From UMGS1766 sp963597355 (GTDB lineage: Bacteria > Bacillota > Clostridia > Oscillospirales > Oscillospiraceae), in NCBI GenBank assembly GCA_963597355.1, contig CAVBPR010000023.1, positions 1 through 28,429 of the forward strand: a DNA stretch of 28,429 bases, given 5' to 3'. Made by a program: the position numbers and the translations under genes. The notes under the pieces are model-generated. The model was not told the origin of the DNA and did not search any database. It was given only the letters and a program-made list of their open reading frames with translations. This document shows positions 22,430 through 28,429 of this stretch, piece by piece (the stretch's first letter is position 1; each line of letters opens with the position of its first letter).

Positions 22430-23224
22430 ATGTCCACCACTCCGTTTCAAGCCACCATCCTTGTCGGTGGGCAGGAACAGCGCAAACGCAAGGCGCTGGA
22501 GCTGGCCATGGCACTGGTGTGTTCTGCTCCCGAGGGACAGCGGCCCTGCGGAACCTGTCGGGACTGCCGCAAGGCCCAGCAGGGGATTCATCCGGACATC
22601 ATTCCGGTGGAACGGTTTATGGCGGAAAAGGACATCGGGGGAATGGTGAAAGTCGACCCCATCCGTGCCCTTCGCACCGACGCTTTCATTGCCCCCAACG
22701 AGGCCAGAAGCAAGGTCTATCTCATCGACAATGCCCACACCATGAACGACTCTGCCCAGAACGCCCTGCTGAAAACTCTGGAGGAAGGGCCCAGCTATGC
22801 GGCGTTTCTCCTGTTGACGGAGTCGGCGGGGGCACTGCTGGAGACGATTCGCTCCCGCTGCGTGCTGCTTCGCACCGGCGAGGGGGAGGCAGAGGCTCTG
22901 GACGAAAACGCAAAGGGATTTGCCCGCTGCCTGGCCCAGGGAGACGAGCTGACAAGATGGGAATTTCTGGTGCGCATGGAAGTGGCTGGAGCTGACAAGG
23001 CCACCATGGAAGCCTTCTTTTCCTCCCTTGCCCGTCTGTTGGACGATGCGGTGATCGGCAGCGTGAAGGGGCAGTTTCTCGGGGAAGAGAGCCGGCTTCT
23101 GGCAGGCAGTAAAAGCCGCTCAGAGCTGCTGCGGCTGGGAGAAATCGTCCGCAAGGCAGGGGACATGAGCCGGTTCAACGTCACCGGCGGCAACCAGCTG
23201 GGCTGGCTGGCAACCCAGATTTAA
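22430..23224 (+). CDS. holB: DNA polymerase III delta' subunit
   Basis: A clamp-loader subunit of 264 residues. It has the AAA+ N-terminal fold with a degenerate P-loop (VGGQEQRKRKALE in place of GxxGxGKT), as expected for delta'. A four-cysteine zinc module (C31, C40, C43, C46; CGTCRDC) and 'ARSKVYLIDNAHTMNDSAQNALLKTLEE' (in pieces) are shared with DnaX/HolB. 'IRSRC' is the sensor-1/arginine-finger SRC motif. ATG 22430 follows AGGGAAAGGAA; the in-frame ATG at 22397 has no ribosome binding site. It lies in an operon-like run with the decarboxylase gene before it and ricT after it, the latter linkage as in Bacillus (holB-yaaT). Confidence 0.93.
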   Translation: MSTTPFQATILVGGQEQRKRKALELAMALVCSAPEGQRPCGTCRDCRKAQQGIHPDIIPVERFMAEKDIGGMVKVDPIRALRTDAFIAPNEARSKVYLIDNAHTMNDSAQNALLKTLEEGPSYAAFLLLTESAGALLETIRSRCVLLRTGEGEAEALDENAKGFARCLAQGDELTRWEFLVRMEVAGADKATMEAFFSSLARLLDDAVIGSVKGQFLGEESRLLAGSKSRSELLRLGEIVRKAGDMSRFNVTGGNQLGWLATQI

Positions 23225-23273
23225 ACGTTCTTGGCAGAAAGCGTACAGCACAAACCCCAAAACGGAGGTTTTT

Positions 23274-24485
23274 ATGACAGAAATTATCAGTGTCCGCTTT
23301 AAGGAAGGCGGAAAAGCATATTATTTTAATCCCGACGGCAATCAGGTTGCCGCGGGGGATCAGGTGATCATCGAAACCAGTCGGGGCACGGAGTTCGGCA
23401 CCTGCGTGGAGGGCAACCATCTGATTGACGAGATGGAGCTGGTTTCCCCTCTGCGGCCGGTGGTTCGGATTGCAACGCCGGAGGATCTGGAGAACGTGGA
23501 GAAAAACCACGAGAAGGAAAAGAAGGCCTTCGACATCTGCCAGAAGAAGATTGCCGACCACGGGCTGGACATGAAGCTGGTGGATGTGGAATACAATTTC
23601 GACGGCAGCAAAATTCTCTTCTTCTTCACCTCCGACGGACGGGTGGACTTCCGGGAGCTGGTGCGGGATCTGGCCAGCGTGTTCCACACCCGCATCGAGC
23701 TGCGGCAGATCGGCGTGCGGGACGAGGCAAAAATGCTGGGCGGACTGGGCGTTTGCGGCCGTCCCTACTGCTGCAATGCCTTTCTGGAGGATTTTCATCC
23801 CGTGTCCATCAAGATGGCAAAGACCCAGAACCTGTCCCTGAACCCCACCAAAATTTCCGGTGCCTGCGGACGGCTGATGTGCTGCCTGAAATATGAGCAG
23901 GACGCCTATGAGGATCTGCTCCATCGGGTGCCGAAGCAGGAGAGTCTGGTGGAAACCCCCGACGGAGTGGGAACGGTCACCTACGTCTATCTCCTGCGGG
24001 AGCAGGCAAAGGTGCGGCTGGACAACGACCCGGAGAACCCCCAGATTTACAACTGCGCCGATTTGAAGGTGATTCGCTCCGGCAAGGGCAAGCGGCCGGA
24101 GGGCTACGAACTGCCGGAACGGGAAGAGCGGCCTCAGCGTCCCCTGCGCTCCGCCCCGCCCAAGCCGGCGGAAAAGCCGGCAGAACCGGAAGTATCGGAG
24201 CAATTGCCTCCGGTGGAGGAAGCGGCTGTCGAAAAGACCGGGGAAACGGAGCAGGAGAAGAAGCCCCGCCGTCCCCGTTCCAAGCCCCGCAACCGGGGGG
24301 AGCGCCCCAACGGCGGAGCAAAGCCGAAGCAGGAACAGGGGGAGCGGCCGGCAAAGCCGGAACGGCGGGAGAAGCCGGAGCAGGGCGCACCCTCCGGCGG
24401 CGGAAAACCCCGGCATCATCGCTCCCGTCGCCGCCCCAACAAGCCCAACGGCGGCAGCGGCAGCGCACCGAAAAGCGAAGGCTAA
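23274..24485 (+). CDS. ricT: RicT/YaaT, PSP1-domain protein
   Basis: A 403-residue protein. Residues about 1-275 are the PSP1 (YaaT) domain, with two cysteine clusters: GVCGRPYCCNAF (C161, C166, C167) and GACGRLMCCLKYE (C198, C203, C204). In Bacillus RicT joins RicA and RicF in a complex that holds Fe-S clusters and FAD and helps RNase Y mature some mRNAs; partners are not in this window. From about residue 276 to the end there is a tail of about 128 residues rich in Pro, Lys, Arg and Glu (repeated RPQRP, KPAEKPAEPE, RRPRSKPRNRGERP), ending in a basic RHHRSRRRPN cluster. This is much longer than the Bacillus protein end and likely disordered and RNA-binding (inference). It lies 49 bases after holB with GGAGG before the ATG. 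Confidence 0.95.
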   Translation: MTEIISVRFKEGGKAYYFNPDGNQVAAGDQVIIETSRGTEFGTCVEGNHLIDEMELVSPLRPVVRIATPEDLENVEKNHEKEKKAFDICQKKIADHGLDMKLVDVEYNFDGSKILFFFTSDGRVDFRELVRDLASVFHTRIELRQIGVRDEAKMLGGLGVCGRPYCCNAFLEDFHPVSIKMAKTQNLSLNPTKISGACGRLMCCLKYEQDAYEDLLHRVPKQESLVETPDGVGTVTYVYLLREQAKVRLDNDPENPQIYNCADLKVIRSGKGKRPEGYELPEREERPQRPLRSAPPKPAEKPAEPEVSEQLPPVEEAAVEKTGETEQEKKPRRPRSKPRNRGERPNGGAKPKQEQGERPAKPERREKPEQGAPSGGGKPRHHRSRRRPNKPNGGSGSAPKSEG

Positions 24486-24501
24486 GAGAGAAACAAAAAT
24501 A

Positions 24502-24524
24502 ATTTCCACAGATTCTGTGGATAA
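24502..24524. promoter_or_regulatory. paired DnaA-box-like palindrome after ricT
   Basis: A perfect DnaA box TGTGGATAA (24516-24524, minus orientation) faces a weaker ATTTCCACA (24502-24510). They form the palindrome CCACAGATTCTGTGG. A 15-nt identical core occurs at 5686-5700 before xpt. Significance is unknown. Confidence 0.4.
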
Positions 24525-24529
24525 AATTC

Positions 24530-24565
24530 ATCGGCTGTCTGCTTTGCAGGCAGTCGATTTTTTTA
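24530..24565 (+). terminator. ricT terminator
   Basis: A 13-bp stem with two G-T pairs (24530-24542 with 24546-24558), a TTT loop and a T-run to 24564. Confidence 0.9.
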
Positions 24566-24630
24566 TTATCCAAACGCCCCTTTTTCCATGGCATGGAAAG
24601 GGAAGCGGGGGGACAAGTTCGGAAACTGTC

Positions 24631-24659
24631 TTGACAATTTCCGTGCATGGCGATACAAT
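24631..24659 (+). promoter_or_regulatory. promoter of CoA-transferase operon
   Basis: A perfect TTGACA (24631-24636) and TACAAT (24654-24659) are separated by 17 bp. It is a strong promoter, in keeping with a central catabolic gene pair. Confidence 0.9.
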
Positions 24660-24713
24660 TTTATTGATTAGCGTATTAATCACATTTGGAAGGAAATATA
24701 GGAGGTAATCTCA

Positions 24714-25406
24714 ATGTCCCTGAATCCAAAATTCATCACGGCCAAAGAGGCTGCCGCTCTGATCCCCGACGGCGCCAGCGTTATGCTGAGCGGCTTCGTG
24801 GGCTGCGGTTCCGCTCTGCAGGTCATTGACGAGTTGTCCAAGACCGATGTAAAGGGTCTGCGTCTCATCATTAACGACTCTTCCAAGCAGAACGGTCCTG
24901 ACGGCGACGAGTTCTATTCCTGGGCAAAGCTGTTCCACAACGGCCAGGTCGAGGGCTATCTCGGTTCCCACCTGGGCACCAACCGGGAGGCACAGGAGAT
25001 GCAGAACGACGGCCGTCTGAAGGTCGATCTGGTTCCCCAGGGCTCTCTGGCTGAAATGATCCGCGCCGGCGGCTATGGCTTGGGCGCTGTTGTCACTCCC
25101 ACCGGTGTGGACACTCTGGTGGAGGAGTCCCCCTTCTGCCTGGGTCGTCAGACCATCGAAGGCAAGGACTACCTGCTGATGAAGCCCGTCACCGCTGAGT
25201 GGGCCATCATCAAGGGCGCCAAGGTCGACAAGGTCGGCAACGTCTGGTACAAGGGTACCGGCCGTAACTTTGCTCCTTACATGGCCGCTGCTGCAAAGCA
25301 TGTCATCGTTGAGGCAGAGGAGATTGTCGAAGTTGGCGAGATCCTGCCCGAGGATGTCGTCACTCCCGGCATTCTGGTTGACTACATCGTGGAGGTGCAG
25401 AAGTAA
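24714..25406 (+). CDS. atoD: 3-oxoacid/butyrate-acetoacetate CoA-transferase subunit A (AtoD/CtfA type)
   Basis: The alpha chain of a family I CoA-transferase, 230 residues. It has 'AAALIPDGASVMLSGFVGCG' near the N-terminus and 'LRLIINDSS' (about 49-57). 'VEGYLGSHLGTNREAQ' and 'DLVPQGSLAEMIRAGGYGLGA' (in pieces) are hallmark AtoD/CtfA segments, ending 'VVTPGILVDYIVE'. With the beta chain it swaps CoA between acyl-CoA and acetate, acetoacetate or butyrate through a glutamyl-CoA intermediate. AGGAGG precedes the ATG. Its stop overlaps the beta-chain ATG by one base (TAATG), so translation is coupled. Which acyl pair it prefers cannot be told from sequence. Confidence 0.92.
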   Translation: MSLNPKFITAKEAAALIPDGASVMLSGFVGCGSALQVIDELSKTDVKGLRLIINDSSKQNGPDGDEFYSWAKLFHNGQVEGYLGSHLGTNREAQEMQNDGRLKVDLVPQGSLAEMIRAGGYGLGAVVTPTGVDTLVEESPFCLGRQTIEGKDYLLMKPVTAEWAIIKGAKVDKVGNVWYKGTGRNFAPYMAAAAKHVIVEAEEIVEVGEILPEDVVTPGILVDYIVEVQK

Positions 25407-26113
25407 TGGATAAGAAGTATGTAAAGGATTACATCGCCCGCCGCGTTGCCAGCGAGCTGAAGGACGGCTTTGTCGTCAACCTGGGCATTGGTCTGCCCAC
25501 CCTGTGCACCAAGTACCTGCCTGAGGGCACCAAGATCTGCATCGATGCCGAGCTGGGTATCGTCGGTCAGGGCGCAACTCCCGCACCCGGCGACGCAAAC
25601 TACGATCCCATGAATGTGGTTGACGCCGGCGGTTCTCCCGCTACCGTCGCTTTCGGCGGCAGCTTCACCGATTCTGCCACCAACTTCGGCCTGATCCGCG
25701 GCGGCCATGTGGACGCTGTTGTTCTGGGCTGCATGGAAGTCGACGAGGAAGGCAGCCTGGCCAACTGGATCATCCCCGGCAAGAGCATGGCCGGCATGGG
25801 CGGCGCTATGGACCTGTGCAACGGTGCAAAGGAAGTCATCATCGCTATGACCCACACCGCTAAGGGCAACCCCAAGATCCTGAAGAAGTGCAAGCTGCCT
25901 CTGACCGCTTCCCACTGCGTCACCGACATCATCACCGAGATGGGCGTGATGAAGGTTGTCAAGGGCCAGGGCATCGTGCTGAAGGAGTACAACCCCGAGC
26001 TGGGCACCGCAGAAGAGGCTGTCAAGGCCATTCAGGCTGCCACCGAGGCCACTCTGATCATCGATCCCGATCTGAAGCCCATGGAAGGCGATCTGGAGTC
26101 CCTGAAGGTCTGA
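25406..26113 (+). CDS. atoA: 3-oxoacid/butyrate-acetoacetate CoA-transferase subunit B (AtoA/CtfB type)
   Basis: The beta (catalytic) chain, 235 residues. It has 'KDGFVVNLGIGLPTLCTKYL' near residues 18-37. The active-site glutamate is likely E49 in IDAELGIVGQG, aligned to the SENG of SCOT/CtfB. The GG motif is 'GAMDLCNGAKEVIIAMTHTAKG' (in pieces). It ends with 'VKAIQAATEATLIIDPDLKPM'. It forms the functional enzyme with the preceding chain, to which it is coupled by a one-base overlap. A strong terminator follows, so the operon is these two genes. Glycine- and alanine-rich composition and few rare codons suggest high expression (inference). Confidence 0.92.
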   Translation: MDKKYVKDYIARRVASELKDGFVVNLGIGLPTLCTKYLPEGTKICIDAELGIVGQGATPAPGDANYDPMNVVDAGGSPATVAFGGSFTDSATNFGLIRGGHVDAVVLGCMEVDEEGSLANWIIPGKSMAGMGGAMDLCNGAKEVIIAMTHTAKGNPKILKKCKLPLTASHCVTDIITEMGVMKVVKGQGIVLKEYNPELGTAEEAVKAIQAATEATLIIDPDLKPMEGDLESLKV

Positions 26114-26132
26114 TTTTCATATTAGAGCTGAG

Positions 26133-26166
26133 AAAAGAGCCACCCCTGGAGGTGGCTCTTTTTTTT
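26133..26166 (+). terminator. atoDA terminator
   Basis: A perfect 12-bp stem AAAAGAGCCACC (26133-26144) pairs with 26151-26162 and is followed by T-run to 26166. Confidence 0.95.
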
Positions 26167-26189
26167 GCAGAAAATGCCTGAAAAACCGG

Positions 26190-26217
26190 TTGACATGGCT
26201 ATGCAGTCTGCTATAAT
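26190..26217 (+). promoter_or_regulatory. promoter of marR-like gene
   Basis: A perfect TTGACA (26190-26195) and TATAAT (26212-26217) are separated by 16 bp. Confidence 0.9.
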
Positions 26218-26223
26218 AAATAC

Positions 26224-26247
26224 ATAACCAGTTATATAAACGGTTAT
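26224..26247. promoter_or_regulatory. MarR operator candidate
   Basis: A 24-bp near-perfect palindrome has arms ATAACC (26224-26229) and GGTTAT (26242-26247) and a self-complementary TTATATAA core. It matches its reverse complement at 20 of 24 positions. It lies just after the -10, at the likely transcription start, where a repressor would block its own gene. Confidence 0.75.
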
Positions 26248-26269
26248 ATTTCAGAAAGAAGGTGAGCCC

Positions 26270-26704
26270 GTGCCACAGACGCCCGTCAACCTGAGGGAGA
26301 CGGTGTGCCACCTGGTACATCGAGCTGACTTTCTCCTCAACCGAACCAACTCCCGTGCGCTGGAGGAATACGGGGTGAGCATGTATCAGGCCATGAGTCT
26401 GGTGTATGTTGCCGACTGGGAAGACCGGCGGACGGTGAATCAGCGGGCCATCGAGCGGTTTACTCAGCTGAGCAATCCCGGGGTCACCAAGCTGATTACG
26501 GGACTGGAAAAGCTGGGTTTGCTGGAACGCACCCATGATCCGGAGGACGCCCGCAGTTACGCCCTGCGCACCACCGAAAAGGGGCGGGAGCAGGCGGAGT
26601 TGTTCCGCAGCATTATCCTGGACACCGACCGGGAAGTGACGGCTGTCCTGACCGAGGAGGAATGCGGCACGCTGAAACAGCTGCTGCTCAAGTTGAGTCA
26701 GTGA
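26270..26704 (+). CDS. MarR-family transcriptional regulator
   Basis: A 144-residue winged-helix regulator. The recognition helix region is 'QRAIERFTQLSNPGVTKLITGLEKLGLLER' (in pieces, about 55-84). The wing is 'DPEDARSYALRTTEKG' (about 87-102). Dimerising helices lie at both ends. It starts with GTG 26270, after AAGAAGGTGA. It sits between two CoA-transferase loci and has a consensus promoter with a palindromic operator, so autorepression is likely. It may also control the adjacent CoA-transferase genes; no second copy of the palindrome was seen before them, so that is a weaker inference. The ligand is unknown. Confidence 0.9.
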   Translation: MPQTPVNLRETVCHLVHRADFLLNRTNSRALEEYGVSMYQAMSLVYVADWEDRRTVNQRAIERFTQLSNPGVTKLITGLEKLGLLERTHDPEDARSYALRTTEKGREQAELFRSIILDTDREVTAVLTEEECGTLKQLLLKLSQ

Positions 26705-26832
26705 ACCGATCCGCAGGGAGCCGATTTCCCGTTAAGGGGAAAGCTCCGCAGGAATAAAGGACCGATAAAACCCTCTGGTTTTGTCATAAGAACATCAAAA
26801 AGGCACATTATGTTTCACTAGGAGGAATACCA
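26705..26832 (+). other. structured leader before single-chain CoA-transferase gene
   Basis: 128 bp without a gene. A hairpin GGAGC...TTTCCC-GTTAA-GGGGAAA-GCTCC (26717-26746) is framed by two CCGCAGG copies (26710-26716 and 26746-26752). A small stem AAAACC-CTCT-GGTTTT follows (about 26767-26782). I see no convincing promoter closer to the gene and do not recognise a riboswitch class. Confidence 0.45.
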
Positions 26833-28137
26833 ATGGATTTCAAGCAATTGTATGAGAGCAAGAAAGTCTCTCTGGACGATGCTCTGGGCTTCATCCGCAG
26901 CAACGACAACGTCTGCTTTGCCGGCGACTGCAACGAGCCCAAGATCTTTGCCCAGAACCTGCACAAGATTGCCCCCCGGGTGGAGAACGTCTCCGTGGTC
27001 AAGCCCCGTACCGGCAACTATGAATTCGTCACCGGCGACGGCATGAACGGCCATATCAACACCGGCGGATTCTTCTACGGTCCCGGCTGGGGTGAGGGTC
27101 ACAAGAAGCTGAACTGCTCCATGATCGTTACCGACCTGCCTGACTTCCCCGGCTTTGTCTGCCAGCACCGTCCCCCCAATGTGTTCGTGGCTCAGGTCAC
27201 TCCTATGGACGAGAACGGCAAGTTCCAGATCGGCCTGTGCATGATGTGGGAAACCGAGACCTATGAGGCAGTTCTGAAGAGCCCCGACCACCGTGTCATT
27301 CTGGAGGTCAACCCCCAGCAGGTGCGGGTCAAGGGCGGCCTGGAGATCGACATCAACGACGTTACCTGCCTGTATGAGGTAGACGAGCCTCTGACCGAGA
27401 TCCCCGCCATGCAGGCCAGCGAGGTGGAAGACACCATCGGCGGTCTGGTCAGCGAGCTGGTTCACGACGGCGACACCATCCAGCTGGGCATTGGTTCTCT
27501 GCCGGACGCCGTTGCCCACCACCTGATGGACAAGCACGATCTGGGTCTGCACACCGAGATGTTCACCTCCTCCATGGGTGAAATGATCCGCCGGGGCATC
27601 ATCACCGGCGAGCGGAAGAACTACTACAAGGGCGTTCACGTGGGCTCCTTCGCCGGCGGCGACCGGGCTTTGTACGACACCATGTCTGCCACTCCCACCC
27701 TGCGTATCGTTCCCGGCAGCTATGGCGTGAACCCCATGACCATCATGCAGAACGACAACATGGTGTCCATCAACACCATTCTGGAAATGGATCTGACCGG
27801 TCAGGTCTGCTCCGAGTCCATCGGTCCCCGTCAGCACTCCGGTTCCGGCGGCGGCTTCTGCTTCGCCTACGGTGCACTGCACTCCAAGGGCGGCCGTGGC
27901 ATTCTGGCCTTCGCCAGCCGCAGCAAGAAGGGCATGCCCAAGATTAAGCCCATGCTGACCCAGGGCGCTGTGGTCACCATTCCCCGTAACTATGTGGACT
28001 ACATCGTCACCGAGTACGGCGTTGTTCAGCTGAGAGGCTGCAGCGTGAAGGAGCGCACCGAGAAGCTGATCTCCATCGCGCATCCCGAGGATCGGGCCGA
28101 GCTGCGCCGGGAAGCCGAGAAGCTGTTCTACATCTGA
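26833..28137 (+). CDS. Acetyl-CoA hydrolase/4-hydroxybutyrate CoA-transferase-family protein
   Basis: A single-chain CoA-transferase of 434 residues. Domain 1 begins MDFKQLYESKKVSLDDALGF, with 'PPNVFVAQVTPMDENGKFQIG' (in pieces, about 114-134). Domain 2 contains IQLGIGSLPDAVAHHL and GLHTEMF, in which E242 matches the glutamate that forms the CoA thioester in 4-hydroxybutyrate CoA-transferase. 'ESIGPRQHSGSGGGF' is the oxyanion/glycine-loop region, and 'VDYIVTEYGVVQLRG' the family end. Related enzymes act on butyryl-, 4-hydroxybutyryl-, propionyl- or acetyl-CoA with acetate; the substrate is not resolved here. It ends FYI and lacks the longer butyryl-CoA:acetate transferase tail I recall, so I avoid the symbol but. 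AGGAGG precedes the ATG. It is followed by two terminators. Confidence 0.9.
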   Translation: MDFKQLYESKKVSLDDALGFIRSNDNVCFAGDCNEPKIFAQNLHKIAPRVENVSVVKPRTGNYEFVTGDGMNGHINTGGFFYGPGWGEGHKKLNCSMIVTDLPDFPGFVCQHRPPNVFVAQVTPMDENGKFQIGLCMMWETETYEAVLKSPDHRVILEVNPQQVRVKGGLEIDINDVTCLYEVDEPLTEIPAMQASEVEDTIGGLVSELVHDGDTIQLGIGSLPDAVAHHLMDKHDLGLHTEMFTSSMGEMIRRGIITGERKNYYKGVHVGSFAGGDRALYDTMSATPTLRIVPGSYGVNPMTIMQNDNMVSINTILEMDLTGQVCSESIGPRQHSGSGGGFCFAYGALHSKGGRGILAFASRSKKGMPKIKPMLTQGAVVTIPRNYVDYIVTEYGVVQLRGCSVKERTEKLISIAHPEDRAELRREAEKLFYI

Positions 28138-28158
28138 TCCCGAAGCTTTATTTATTTC

Positions 28159-28193
28159 AAATCCACCCCCGAGAAATCGGGGGTGGATTTTTT
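28159..28193 (+). terminator. terminator of CoA-transferase gene
   Basis: A 14-bp stem (28159-28172 with 28177-28190) capped by a GAAA tetraloop and followed by TTTT. Confidence 0.93.
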
Positions 28194-28221
28194 ATGAAAA
28201 ATAAAACGGTAAATTGCGAGT

Positions 28222-28300
28222 GAAAAAAGCCTCGCAGAGTTTGCCGCCCCCAGACGGCAAGCCTTTTATCGAAAAACACTCCGGTTTTTTCGATAAAAAA
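28222..28300. repeat. chain of hairpins between convergent genes
   Basis: Successive stems lie here: TTGCCG/CGGCAA (about 28239-28258) and TATCGAAAAA/TTTTTCGATA (about 28267-28295). On the minus strand, the sequence after the first stem reads AACTCTGCGAGGCTT. This closely matches AACTCTGCGAAGCTT after the equivalent stem at 20939-20948. It may be a degraded relative of the palindromic element next to gyrA. Confidence 0.4.
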
Positions 28301-28334
28301 GCCCCTCTGCACCAGCGGTGCAGAGGGTCTTTTG
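28295..28334. terminator. bidirectional terminator, thiolase side
   Basis: A stem CCCTCTGCACC / GGTGCAGAGGG (about 28303-28327) is flanked by six A on the left (28295-28300, a T-run for the leftward thiolase gene) and TCTTTTG on the right. Confidence 0.88.
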
Positions 28335-28364
28335 TTATGATGCGAAGTTATACAGTTTTAAAAA

Positions 28365-28429
28365 TCAGCACTTTTCCCAGATGGTAGCAACGCCCTGGCC
28401 GCCGCCGATGCAGAGGGTAGCCAGACCAT
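28365..28429 (-). CDS. Thiolase (acetyl-CoA acetyltransferase), C-terminal end only
   Basis: Only the last 20 codons are in the window, on the minus strand: GLATLCIGGGQGVATIWEKC and a TGA stop (28367-28365). 'LCIGGGQG' is the thiolase C-terminal active-site loop, whose Cys is the catalytic acid/base in acetoacetyl-CoA thiolases. The gene continues off the right edge and is convergent with the single-chain CoA-transferase. Its presence supports an acetoacetyl-CoA/butyrate pathway cluster. The subtype is not resolvable from 20 residues. Confidence 0.88.
   Translation of the reverse strand, partial: GLATLCIGGGQGVATIWEKC

Overview
The window is a GC-rich chromosomal segment of a Clostridia-class Firmicute. 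The best guess is a gut butyrate producer of the Oscillospiraceae/Ruminococcaceae type. This rests on the Bacillus-like gene order dnaA-dnaN-yaaA-recF-remB-gyrB-gyrA, a T-box leader on glyS, the homodimeric GlyRS, a ricT (yaaT) gene, CoA-transferase genes typical of acetoacetate/butyrate metabolism, and GC-rich low-GC-relative codon usage. The species is an inference; nothing here fixes it.

Layout: (1) 1-793 holds the 5' end of a leftward 16S rRNA gene with three consensus promoters in tandem. (2) 1086-1503 is a leftward phd/doc-type toxin-antitoxin operon. The antitoxin is intact, but the toxin has lost its middle. (3) 1605-4264 carries a cluster of DnaA-box-like sites, metG and rpsT. (4) 4342-6408 carries a YihY-type membrane protein, two tandem small-RNA-like transcription units (5320-5690) and xpt. 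(5) 6436-11420 carries a YbjN-like gene, T-box-glyS, a secreted NlpC/P60 hydrolase and an unknown membrane protein. (6) 11634-20712 is the replication-origin block. dnaA is followed by oriC (eight DnaA-box-like sites, a DnaA-trio-like tract and a candidate unwinding region), then dnaN, yaaA, recF, remB, gyrB and gyrA. (7) 20713-21045 is a highly structured non-coding element bounded by two copies of the same 24-bp terminator stem. (8) 21046-24485 carries a PLP decarboxylase-family gene, holB and ricT. (9) 24631-28429 is a CoA-metabolism cluster: an AtoD/AtoA-type two-subunit CoA-transferase, a MarR regulator with its own palindromic operator, a single-chain CoA-transferase of the acetyl-CoA hydrolase/4-hydroxybutyrate CoA-transferase family, and the C-terminal end of a convergent thiolase.

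Most of the window is core housekeeping. The origin block supplies the initiator, sliding clamp, recombination mediator and gyrase. The CoA cluster probably shuttles CoA among acetate, acetoacetate, butyrate or hydroxybutyrate, with thiolase making or splitting acetoacetyl-CoA. The observations most worth following are the pair of CU-rich small-RNA-like units at 5320-5690, the structured element inserted at the gyrA terminator, the second DnaA-box cluster before metG, and the internally deleted Doc toxin. No tRNA, CRISPR array, phage gene or transposase was found.
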